Shown: positions 22,481-32,468 of the stretch, piece after piece
Numbering within the stretch: the stretch's first letter is position 1
Layout of the letters: every line of letters begins with the position of its first letter
Source of the DNA: Trichosphaerium sp. ATCC 40318
Taxonomy: Eukaryota > Discosea > Flabellinia > Trichosidae
NCBI GenBank assembly: GCA_038496445.1
Contig: JALMLS010000159.1
Span: forward strand, 53,084-117,083
DNA length: 64,000 bases
Reading direction: 5' to 3'
Notes under the pieces: model-generated
The model's input: the letters and a program-made list of their open reading frames with translations, nothing else
Database searches by the model: none
What the model was told of the DNA's origin: nothing
Made by a program: the position numbers and the translations under genes

Positions 22481-23967
22481 TTAATTTAATAAAGGACTAA
22501 CTGTTTCGCTACTAGCCATAAAGTCTGATTGTTTCTCATAGAACTTTGTTAGGGTAGTTTTGCCAGATCTTTGATTGACTTTTTCAATAGAACAATATCC
22601 TTCTGTATCTTCTCCAACAGGTAAACGTATTCCACCCCATTGAGGGTCCCGATCTGTATGGACGCTACAAATTAGTTTAATAAGATCACGTGGCAAAGCT
22701 TTAGAGACATGTACCCTCCAATCCACTTTTGCCACCAACGATGGAACCCTTATTACAATGAGACAAAAAAAGTCTTACAGAAGCAGCACGCACAATGATA
22801 TCCATAAGGTACCGTAAACCCATCTTTTTTTGGGGTCCTTGTATCGTAACTATACATCATTATAGCTTTTGTCATTGCCATATAAGCTTGGATAACTCCG
22901 CTCATTGGGCTCTTACTGTCATTACCTAAAAAGAAGATTTAAGAAAAAAATCGGAAAAAAGGGATTAGTACTGTTAAGTCCATAAAGTTTGTGAAAGCGA
23001 AGATGAAGAGGTAGCATTGCTTTAAATCCTCTAAATGCATACTTTGCAATTCTTCTAACTTCAACTTTTCTCTCAACGCTCATTGCACCAGGAAGACAGT
23101 TTGTGTGGTAGCGATAGGACAAGAAAAACCTTTCGAAAAAAACCAATCAGTTTACTTTTGTTCTCCAATAGTGTTCTTACCTTGGAGTTCCAAAAACAGT
23201 GCTACCATCATAACCAACTAGGTCACGTTTAGAAGTAGTTACCAAAAAGAGTAAAAGCTTACCTGCAGTGCATCCTAGATCACTAGAAACTAGTATTTCT
23301 GATGGAGATGTGTAAGTGCTTAGGATTATTTGTATTGGCCTAAAAGGACTACAACTCAAAAGAGTTAGACAGCTTTCTGACACTTCAACATAAATCTCGG
23401 ATGGCCAATATTCTTGTATGCTCTTCACAATAGATTCTGCCTAATCACACTTAAGTAGGAACAACCAAATAACAGCGTTGATAATATTCTTGTACCTTCA
23501 TTTTTGCTTCTTCTTGTGTTAACCCATAGATATACATGTCAACATCACTATCCGGATATAACGCTTGTAAGGATTCCCAGTACTTTTGAGTTTCTTCAGA
23601 CCATTCTGGTAGGTATTTTTTTGAGGCGTCATATGTTCTATACAAAAAAGAGTGAACAGTTGAAAGGCATAAAAAAAAATTTCTCGGAACGTTTTACTGC
23701 TGACTTTTCATGCCAACGTGTTTCACAAAAATGTGCCAAAATAACGTACACCGGGTTTTGTCTGCGTAAGGTTATTTCTCTTTTAGTATCTAGTGTACGC
23801 AATGACATCAATACACTACCACCGAAGCATATTACGTTGTCCCAGTTGATATTAGAAAGCTGCTTATTTGTAACTACATCCCATTGATGTTTAAAATCAT
23901 CAATAGATTCTACGATAGTTGACTCTGAAAACACTTCCATAGGTTCTGCATCAGTTATCATGTACAT
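22481..23967 (-). CDS. GGS/DVD nucleotidyltransferase-like protein
   Basis: Six or seven exons. The N-terminal exon has INWDNVICFGGSVLMSL. Next come KKYLPEWSEETQKYWESLQA and SDVDMYIYGLTQEEAKMK: a GGS motif followed by an acidic DVD pair, as in nucleotidyltransferase-fold proteins. Then PIQIILSTYTSPSEIL, CTAVGYDGSTVFGTPR and RRIAKYAFRGFKAMLPLH, a pattern I associate with a eukaryotic/large-virus family often linked to F-box or ankyrin parts. The C-terminal third is CSIEKVN-rich, ending SPLLN. Enzymatic activity is unproven; the acidic pair makes it plausible. Start at 23967 or an upstream exon. Confidence 0.55.
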
Positions 23968-24154
23968 CGACCTTATCTAATATGTAGATAAGTATCACCT
24001 GACAAAGCAATACAGTTGCAAACACAAAAGAAAGGACATCAAAAAACTCAATCAACACAAAGTCTCGCATGCTCTCCAACCTCAGACAACGTCATTGTCT
24101 AGGTACTTATCGCCTTGCGAAGAAACAACATATAGTACATGAACATGGAGACCA

Positions 24155-24816
24155 TTACTGGTTAGAAATCATAAAAAGTCAATTCTGTCACGTGTAAAAT
24201 CCAAAAAAAACTGCTCGAAAAATAGTTTGCAAGTACCACTTGCACGTACCTCTGGAGGAATCTCAAGTGGCGTATTTAGAGTTTTGACATTTTCAAAGAC
24301 TGGTGTAAGCAAAGAAGAATCATTTTGTATCCAAGGATGATCAGCGTCATGCCAATACATGAATCTGTACATCTCTTCTTCGATGTCAATGCTTTTCAAA
24401 GCGAGTTAGGTTCTGTTCTACTAATGGCTTATAACCAAGCTTACCCGCGTAATATAACGCTAAATGGTACTTCTCCAGAGTCTAGAAGCTCCTCTGTGCC
24501 AATAATTTTCTTTATACCCGTATAGCAGCATTGAGACAGTACAGCGTGTTTTAGCTGCGTAGGCAAGGTCGAAAAGCGACTCAATACTAAAAACGTTAGC
24601 AACTATAGCGTAGAAACGTTCTTTAGACATTGTAGATGCTTATAAAGAGCGCGTACCACCACTAAGAATGTTTTTGTCTTCAAACGCGTTGACATTTATT
24701 ATATTGGCTATAATACGCGTACATAAATCCCTTAGCGTAGGGACGTTCGCTGAGGTGATAGGCGATACAAATGCTTTTAATTGGTCTGGTACGCTATAAT
24801 TGTTTTGCTCTGCCAT
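24155..24816 (-). CDS. Unrecognised small protein, three exons
   Basis: ATG 24816 (MAEQNNYSVPDQLKAFVSP) leads through two introns to MYRFMYWHDADHPWIQND and TPLEIPPE. If the final GTACG is used as donor the next exon begins with TAA (stop at 24155). If not, the frame reads on to 24169. Helical, acidic, with no known motif. A longer frame opens at 24936. Confidence 0.42.
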
Positions 24817-25291
24817 TGTGCTCGCTCGTACTCCTTTGTAGCTGCACGAAAGAGAATGCGGTTTCCAATAGCTTGAAAAATTTCCCTTCGTGGCTGTGGA
24901 AATTTCAGTTTTTTTCATTGGCGCTGTACTCAGCACGTAAGGCAGTAGTTACTACAGCATTTTACATTGCTTCAAACAAAAAAGAACAGCAAAAAAGATC
25001 GCAAAAGCAACAATTGAGTCACATGCACATAAGATCGCTTACAACTCATTCAACGCGAGGTAGTACTATCATTTTGACTTGACGAGAATCTGTCCTGAAA
25101 TATGTACCAAGCACGTGTTTAAGAAATATCCAACATTTTTTTCAGAACTTCTTTTCTTGCGGAGCAGTAAATTTTGTTAGGTACACTATTTATGAGTATT
25201 GTTACGCTTAAATTACGTATCCTAGGCATACACAAAGAGGTATCAATTACAGGAGTTGGGTTTTGGTTTGTTTTTTCAAAAAAACCATATA

Positions 25292-25864
25292 ATGTATGAC
25301 GGTAATACACGTGAAAGCTTTTTATTTCGAAAAGAAAGAAAAAGAGATTTAGGATACGATAATTCTTCAAAAGAAGATTTTGCGAAATGTCCTCTTCTTT
25401 CTCTCCCGTTAAACATACAACATGTTATAAGAGAAACAGATATTGATATTGATATTCTATGGCCTCTTTTTTCAAGAAAGGCAGCTGTCACATCGAGGTA
25501 TGATGCCGAGATGGAAAAACATGGAAAATTTTTACAAAGATGGAGAAATTCTCAGCAACTCGCTAAATGTTGTTACTTTAAGAATGGTAAAATTGACGGA
25601 GAGTATAAGGAGTGGCATTTTAATGGCCAAATAAATGTACACTGTAATTATGTTCATGGAAAAAAACAAGGGAGTTACAAAGAATGGTATCTCGGAGGTC
25701 AGCTTAGATTACGTTGTTATTACAAGGATGATTTACGAGAAGGTGAATGTACTAAGTGGTTTTGTGAGGGTACTCTTGATACTCTTTGTTTTTATAAGAA
25801 TGGCAAACAAGAGAAGCCAAAAAACAAGAAGAAAAGTAAAGGAAAATGGTCAATAAAAAAATAA
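25292..25864 (+). CDS. Intact F-box-like/MORN-repeat protein
   Basis: Single exon from ATG 25292. Around LLSLPLNIQHVIRETDIDI there is the same N-terminal pattern as the 12.9 kb gene (short F-box-like helix pair, then FSRKAAVTSRYDAEMEKHG). Five repeats of the type FKNGKIDGEYKEWHFNG or YLGGQLRLRCYYKDDLREGE follow, then a lysine-rich tail (KPKNKKKSKGKWSIKK). This is the only full-length member among the four MORN loci in the window. MORN variants are thought to bind lipid or protein surfaces; function here is unknown. Confidence 0.72.
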   Translation: MYDGNTRESFLFRKERKRDLGYDNSSKEDFAKCPLLSLPLNIQHVIRETDIDIDILWPLFSRKAAVTSRYDAEMEKHGKFLQRWRNSQQLAKCCYFKNGKIDGEYKEWHFNGQINVHCNYVHGKKQGSYKEWYLGGQLRLRCYYKDDLREGECTKWFCEGTLDTLCFYKNGKQEKPKNKKKSKGKWSIKK

Positions 25865-26222
25865 ATTGTATGTCAACCTTCCCACTCGGACTCCTTTTAG
25901 TTTCCCACTAATGAAGTAATGACTTTGCGAATGTATTTGAGAAACTACCACAACATCTCAACAGCGTAAGTCAAAGCTCTTGACTAATAACGCAGCAGAT
26001 TACCAAACACATATGTGGTTTTTATTAGTCGGACACTGACTAGGAGCACTAAACCGGTTAACCGTTTAGGTTTTGAAAGATTGGTTAATCTCACTTCCTT
26101 AACGACTATGATTCAGTGAAATATTGCGCTGAACAGCGTTGACAAAAGGCAAACTGTTGCAAAAATCAGCTCAATAAAAACGAATTGTTACTCTTTATCT
26201 TCTACATCACGTGTGAATATTT
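25865..26222. other. Intergenic with dispersed repeat
   Basis: Holds repeat copy 2 (26052-26140) and a CACGTG at about 26210. No gene is seen. Confidence 0.45.
26052..26140 (+). repeat. Dispersed repeat, copy 2
   Basis: Blocks AACCGTTTAGGTTTTGAAAG and ACGACTATGATT in the same order as on the minus strand at 6400-6478, with a few small insertions. Confidence 0.5.
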
Positions 26223-26675
26223 CTATTCGTCTGGCCAATCGTCTTCATCTTCTGAAGAATCTATACCATTCCTACGAGATCTTAATTTACTCTTCATATG
26301 CATTATATGCTCTGCTTTTTCATCAACATCATCCAAATCAATATCTTTTTCCAAGTCGATTACTGCAAGTTTTTTACCTTCAGCATGAGCAATGTATAAC
26401 TTGTATCTATCTGAAGTAATAGCTGTTATACTATTCAATCTTATATCAGTTTTTAATGCAACTCTCATTGTCATATCAAACTCAGTAATCCATGAAATGT
26501 AAATACGAGATTTAAGAAAAATATAAGGTTCAACAAAAACACTTGTTCCATCTGGTAACAAACAAAACGTTGTATCATGTAATACTTCAGGTTTAGCTAA
26601 TCTTAAATGAATAATTGAGAAACTTATAGAGGAGCCATCATCTTCCCTGTTTACTTTGAAAATAGATGTGCTCAT
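26223..26675 (-). CDS. Unrecognised intronless protein with acidic C-terminus
   Basis: An uninterrupted frame of 150 codons from ATG 26675. Beta-strand-like first half (FSIIHLRLAKPEVL, TFCLLPDGTSVFVEPYIFL, YKLYIAHAEGKKLAVIDL), then a charged helix and a tail DSSEDEDDWPDE. The repeated strand pattern resembles one or two beta-propeller blades, but no WD or kelch signature is visible. Probably cytosolic or nuclear. Confidence 0.6.
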   Translation of the reverse strand: MSTSIFKVNREDDGSSISFSIIHLRLAKPEVLHDTTFCLLPDGTSVFVEPYIFLKSRIYISWITEFDMTMRVALKTDIRLNSITAITSDRYKLYIAHAEGKKLAVIDLEKDIDLDDVDEKAEHIMHMKSKLRSRRNGIDSSEDEDDWPDE

Positions 26676-26891
26676 TCCCTAGGTTTTGATTGAGAATCCA
26701 AAAACAGAATTCAATAGAACTCCACAAAAAAAAAAATCACTGAATCTTTGGCTTCATGAAGGCCACAATAAGTAGTTATGTGGCTTTTGAACAAATCAAA
26801 GCAAAATAAAAGCTGTATGGAAAAGATCCTGACAGAAAACATATTGACACGTGTTGCGACAGGTCAAAACAAGCTGAGTCATTTTTTTTGA

Positions 26892-27449
26892 TCAACCAAA
26901 AAAAAAAACACAAGTGCACACTGTGTTATCCCGTACGGTTTGTTTTAGTACCACGTGTCTATCCAATACACCTATTTGTGTTACTGCTCGAAAAGTGTTT
27001 CCGAAGGGCTTAAGAGAAGGGCATTGGCAGTACGATAGTTGATCATTTCCGTTATCTTTAACAGTCCCAACAAACATGCCAAATTTACGAACCAAAACCA
27101 GCTAAAAACTGTTAATTATTGACTTTCAAAGCGACAGAGCGCGTACTCTGCCATCTGACAGTACAGCAAGCGCAGAAATTGGACTTCTTTCTAAATCAGC
27201 TACAACCACCTCCTGTACGTCTTTCTTGACTCCTATAAACGCGATATTAGACTCGCAAGTACAAAAACTCGTTAAAATGGTTTAAACACATACACCCCAA
27301 ACACGAGTTGTCTTAAACGCCTCATACCAACCACGGCATACCAGATTAAGCCCGTGCAAGCTTTTTTTTGAAAGATATTTACAAATCATGTACAAAAGCT
27401 CGTAAGGTATTTCATTAAAGCCTATTTCCTCAATTTGTTGTAATGACAT
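26892..27449 (-). CDS. F-box protein, three exons
   Basis: ATG 27449 gives MSLQQIEEIGFNEIPYELL, then MICKYLSKKSLHGLNLVCRG and WYEAFKTTRVW: a clear F-box. Two introns (GTGTATG donor, then GTACGC donor after SDGR) lead to ISALAVLSDGRLVLVRKFGM and a Cys-containing end at 26892. The downstream part suggests one or two propeller-like strands, much shorter than usual F-box/WD proteins (about 160 aa in total). Likely an SCF adaptor or Skp1-binding protein. Confidence 0.7.
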
Positions 27450-27770
27450 GCTGGGTTATGTTTTTTGAGTTTATTTCTCGCATTGGATTCAGAGAAATGC
27501 GGCCAAGTCTTTCAAGCACAACGTCAAGTTTCCGAAAGGAACTGTTTTTAGTTTCGAAAAAAACCGAAAACAGCCGGCTGCTAGTCAACTTGTTTTCTCT
27601 TCAATAAAGGACCAGGCACTATGGATCCTTCCGTCAATGTAAAACTTGCTATTTTACAAATACAGTGGTTGTTTATTGTTACATTACGTCTGTTAAATGA
27701 CTAACATATAAAGAGAGCAAGTGCTGTTAAAATGGCTTCAGAATTGTTTGGTTTTTTTTTTTGTCTGTTT

Positions 27771-29719
27771 TTAAGACAGGTCTGAAGTGAGGCGTTTTGC
27801 AAGTTTGACAATATGTTTCCTTGCTCTATTTCTTGGTTGACGTTCACCAATAATAAGTAAAAGATCATCAGCAAGTTTAAGTGTTGTATTAGTCTCTGAT
27901 TGAATTCTTTTAATCTCTTTTCCACGCTCTTTAACAAGAGACTTTATGAAATCCTTTTTGATGTTCTCTGGAATTGTATACTCAAAAATACCTATGAAAA
28001 ACTTAGATTATAATAACACTCTAACTCGGGTATCAAAATGAAAAAAAAAGACAAATGGCTTGGAGTAGTTAGAGATGTTTCTGGTTTCTTAATTTATTCT
28101 TAAAAAACGTACCCATTTCAGAAACCATTTTTTCAAAGATTTCCTTGGCTTTGGCAACATTTTCTTTTGTACCTACAAGCTCTATACGGAGTGTGTCCTT
28201 AAGAACAAGGATAGTACGAACACCACAGGAAGCCTTTATCTTTGAAATATTGCTCGCATTTGGTCCCAAAATACCCGGAGCGAATTGAGCGTCTGGTATA
28301 CTCAAGAAATCGCGGAAGTACTCCAATCCAATATCTAGGAAAAATTTAATATTATAGAAGGGCGAAAACCAAAAACGAAGAAAAAGGATATGCGTCAAGT
28401 AAAAAGACTTTTTCAAATGTTCAAAAAAATAAAGTTTTTTTGACGTACTTTCAATATCTTTTTTGAGTTCATTGTATACTCCTTCAGATGCTATTACAGT
28501 CAAATCTGGATAAAATCTAATTCCGCATGTGGTTTGAGAATACTTTTCACTTCGAAGCAACTCATCAACACGCTCTAAAACCAAAAAATAATGAGTAAAA
28601 GAAATATGAAAAATACAAAGTCTTTGTGTGACACAAATGAGACTAACATGACGTACTTTTTGGTGCTTTTAATTCTACAAAGTTAATAGGTGGTCTCTCT
28701 TTGAATTTTTGAAAATGGGTTTGTATGAGGCGTGCTACAGATGGAACTTTGTTTGTTGGACCAACAATAATGATAGCTCCAGCGTTTCGGTTAAGGCGTA
28801 ATTCCACAGAGTATGTCGCCTCAATGCTTTTCTTTTTAATACTGTTAACAACACAAGGAAGTCTTTTAAGGTTGCCAGGAATATTAACAACCTCAGAGCT
28901 CTTTCCTTTGAGTTGTTCAAAAATCAATTTTTTTGCCTACAATCAGAAAAAATTAGTTTCAAACGCAACGAATTATCTATTTCACTTACATGATTAACGC
29001 GTGGAGTATAGCCCTCGATGACCAAATAATCACCTTCTAGACTATAACAATGTTAAAACCCAGGATAGATAACCGAGAGAGGAGAAAACAACAAAAAATT
29101 CCAAGTGTTTTTTTCAATTCGAAACGCTCAACGCCGTCGTACTGTAAAGTGTCAACATGACTTGAGATACGAATTGCAGAGAAGCCACTACCATTAGGAC
29201 CAATAACAGAGCCTGTTGAGTATGTTAAACGGGTAAATAAGCTCGTTAAGAGACGTACGAATAATGTGGCGGTTAACCTTTTGCATGTCGCGAATTTTAA
29301 CCATATCATCGCTTGGCTTAGGTACTGATGCGTATCCAGCGGTTGTTTCGTCAAGAACGGCGTAAGGATTATTTCTTTTGAGGTACATCTCGCCACCATC
29401 AGCGCTATGGCTTTTACCGCCTAATCAACGCGTCAGAACAAACAATAGCGAAAACCCGTTGTAACACAAATCCTTACCAGTAGTAGAACCTCCAGTGTAT
29501 TCGCTGCTCACAAGGCGATCAAAAGGCTTATTTTTTACCCGTTTGCGTTGTTTTCTTTTAAAGCGCTTCTCACGAAGTTTTAGAATAGCTATTTTATCTT
29601 CATACTCTTCCTGAGACGTTTTAGGGCATGTAGTACTCAAATCAGCGTATTACCTTCTGCATTATCCCTTCGCTATACAAATCAGCTACTCTAGCACGCT
29701 CCGCCCTTATACTATCCAT
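27771..29719 (-). CDS. Multi-KH-domain RNA-binding protein
   Basis: Starts MDSIRAERARVADLYSEGIM at 29719, then a basic region (KLREKRFKRKQRKRVKNK). KH-like units follow: SVIGPNGSGFSAIRISS (GxxG = GPNG), a degenerate unit around LNRNAGAIIIVGPTNKV, GILGPNASNISKIKASCG, and IKKDFIKSLVKERGKEIKRI near the end. The stop is at 27771. At least three to four KH units separated by short linkers resemble vigilin-type proteins, though smaller. Expected cytoplasmic RNA or ribosome-associated role. One junction near 29080 is unresolved. Confidence 0.72.
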
Positions 29720-30066
29720 TGTTGCTCTGATTTGACAATTGAATGAATAAAGAAACCACTATTACAAAAACTTGAAATTTCGCACTTTTTCGGTTGTAAT
29801 CAGTGAATTGTTCTGGTCATGCTTTTTATTTTGCCTATTTTCGTACTCAACATCAAGTACACATGATAGTACAACTCAGACGTAAATATCGCTTATCACG
29901 TGGCATCTACCAACCGAAAAACGAAGGTTTAGGCCCATACGTGCAACTCCAATGTTAGGTAATGCACTGCAGTTTAGAATGCGATAGGCGATAAAAAACC
30001 GTAAGACTTGAAATATTTGCTTTATTTAAGTACTACTTCAGCGTTTTGATAGTATTGCGTAAACAT
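29720..30066. other. Intergenic, no gene seen
   Basis: Lies between the KH gene start and the 3' end of the membrane-protein gene. One CACGTG near 29897. Confidence 0.4.
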
Positions 30067-30963
30067 TCAAGAACTACAAACCACTGTCAAAAAAGGAAAA
30101 GTACAGCTTTTAGCACGTACAAAACACAAAGGAATCCAAGCAAACTTAGCCATTGTATGAACAGTAGCGCTTGTGTAGATAACATTACGTTTAAATTGAT
30201 GTCTAGCCATCAACCAAAACAACGCATAAGCTATAACACCGGAGTAATACAAACATACTAATCCCATAGTACTCCATTTTTTAAACTTCGGATTTGTTCT
30301 TGCAATTATACAATAACAAACGACTGTATATCCGATAGCAGTATAATATGCGTCACCAATCACAAACAGTATACTATAACCTTGAAAATAATAATAATTA
30401 GGGCGTAAATAAATGAGTATTGGGGAGTGTAGTCATGACGAGAAGATGTGCAAAAAAGATACAAAAAAAATGCTAAAAAATCCTCGAATTTCACTTTAGT
30501 TTTCGCGCCAACAACCCCGAAAATAGATTAATGCAGAGCAGTGAACGTTTAATACGTACCACTACTTCCTAGGTGATACCAGAAGAGCATAGATACCTCC
30601 GAAATACAAATTGCATAGACGCAAACAAGCGGTAGTAGTACTATAAGTACGCCACGTATAATAGACAACCTGGATGATTCTTTAAGGCTCTCATCGTTCA
30701 ATACCGCTTCGTAATGGTAGTCTGTTGAATTTATAAAATTCTCTATATTTATAGTCATTGGTATACCACCAAACTGACAACCTAAGTACGACGTAAATAG
30801 ACAAACAAGAAAAATAATAAAATAAGGACAAAATTCTCAAAAAAATGAAAATACCTAGTTTTCGTGCAAATCGCTTCAATGTTACGAATAACCAACATAG
30901 CACTGATATCTGAGTTGTAATTGTTACTGAGAGAAGAGTAACTGATAAAATATTGAACCACAT
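30067..30963 (-). CDS. Polytopic membrane protein, at least five TM segments
   Basis: Three exons. ATG 30963 begins a membrane segment (MWFNILSVTLLSVTITTQIS). After an intron come a loop with INSTDYHYEAVLNDESL and LSIIRGVLIVLLPLVCVYAI. After another intron come FVIGDAYYTAIGYTVVCYCI, MGLVCLYYSGVIAYALFWLM and TVHTMAKFAWIPLCFV. It ends at 30067. No signal peptide or ectodomain is visible, unlike the 7TM gene at 13.6 kb. A receptor or transporter role is possible; family not recognised. Confidence 0.6.
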
Positions 30964-31269
30964 AGGACGTTCTGACCAAATAGTCTCCGAGTCTCCTTTT
31001 TACCTTTTTAGCTGTTTACTTGTAATGCACTACGAGTAGTAGCTTTTACTTGGACAGATATTTACTCACCTAACGTAGCATTGTGCATTTTTTCTCACGT
31101 TTAAAGCAGGTATTCTGTTCCTAAATACAAACCGAAGGTGCAGTATGTTGACAGCGAACTTAACTAAAGTTGTCATTAAGTTGCATCAGCTACATATGTA
31201 TCAATTAGTTCAGTTATGTCCTAAAGTATAGCTATAACGTGGATTTTCCATGGTTTATCATCAACCGAC

Positions 31270-31657
31270 AATTCCTATGCTTTTAGTTGTCCATTGTCAT
31301 ACCACTCTGTTTATTTGTCATCTTTTTTATTATCAATCCACATGCCTTGTGATTTAAGTTGTCCATTCTCATACCATTCTTTGGATTCACCATTTCGTTT
31401 ACCATCAACTACCATGTATTGTATCTTGAGCTTGTTGGTCTTATACCACCCTGACTCAAACCATTCTTTACACAGTCGCGAAGTTGTACTTTGCCATTTT
31501 TGTACCATTTGATCCATTTTCCTTTCTTTTCTAGTGCTTCATCAAAATGTGTATTGATTGCTGCTCTCTTTGATAGTGTATGGAATTTTGTAAATGCTTC
31601 AACATTGAAAGTGCAGATATCAGGTAAATATGAAAAAGTCACGATGTTGAATGGCAA
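31270..31657 (-). pseudogene. F-box/MORN pseudogene, second copy
   Basis: The segment FNVEAFTKFHTLSKRAAINT is almost identical in DNA to 12783-12915, so duplication is recent. There is a small deletion before CTFNVEAF, a frameshift after VKNGLS (repeats continue in another frame as KTNKLKIQYMVVDGKRNGE), a stop after DNKKDDK at 31311, and a last repeat piece TEWYDNGQLKA out of frame. Three independent lesions indicate a dead copy. Confidence 0.85.
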
Positions 31658-31911
31658 AAACTACGAAAAAAACCAAGGTGTCGCATTACAATGTGCATTT
31701 CCACAAACTTACACAAGGCAAAACCAATTTTATTTAATTACTAGTCAGTACACAAAACCATAACTGTAACGCTTGGACAAATAAAAATCATTGATTGAGT
31801 TGGTGATGAATTAGCAATGTGGTTCTCTCTCAAGTTACGATTCATCAATTTGGGCAACAAGTTCTTGTCATCATTGCACTAGATGCATCTTTTTTCAGGG
31901 TAAACTGGATA

Positions 31912-32235
31912 TTAAATTCGAACTACCACTGAGGCATCTCTTAGTGCTTGAACACATTCATCTGTCACATTCCTACAATAAAAAAGAGAAATAGTATGAA
32001 CATTGTTGAGTGCTTTAACACCTTCATCTGTAACTGAAGTATTGCTGAGGTCAATATTATGCACACCATTTAACACTTTGATTCCTTCATCCGTTATAGA
32101 GCACCCATCAAGATCAATTGTATGGATACCTTGAAGTGCTTCGATGCCGTCATCTGTAGCACAAGTGTTTCGAAGCTTGAGGGTATGGACGCCAGAAAGT
32201 GCTTCAATACCCTCATCTTGGACAATATCTCATAT
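31912..32235 (-). pseudogene. Leucine-rich-repeat gene fragment
   Basis: Four tandem repeats of about 24 residues with the pattern ITDEGIKVLNGVHNIDLSN; consensus VTDEGVKAL..VHTIDL. The frame ends with a stop at 31912. At the 5' end an in-frame TGA precedes the first repeat and there is no start codon, so this is the 3' part of a longer LRR gene or an orphan exon. Similar cysteine-poor LRRs are expanded in some amoebae and giant viruses. Confidence 0.65.
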
Positions 32236-32468
32236 TAATGACTAAAATGTAATATGAGGATGAAATTACGGCTTTTCTCAATTTGATTTGATTTGCTACC
32301 TGCTTTAGTCCACATGGGTATCTTTATCGATATAAGTCTGAAATTGATATTTGTAGTGCAGAGTAGTAGCATTAAATAAAATATTTTTTCACAAGGAGTA
32401 CTCTGTCATGTTAATGTACCATATATTTGCATTAACAGTACGTGATCTTCATATTAAATAATGTTTTA

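Noticed and set aside
31294-31763. Plus-strand frames over the MORN pseudogene
   Set aside because: Shadows of the minus-strand repeat, with no start context or family signal.
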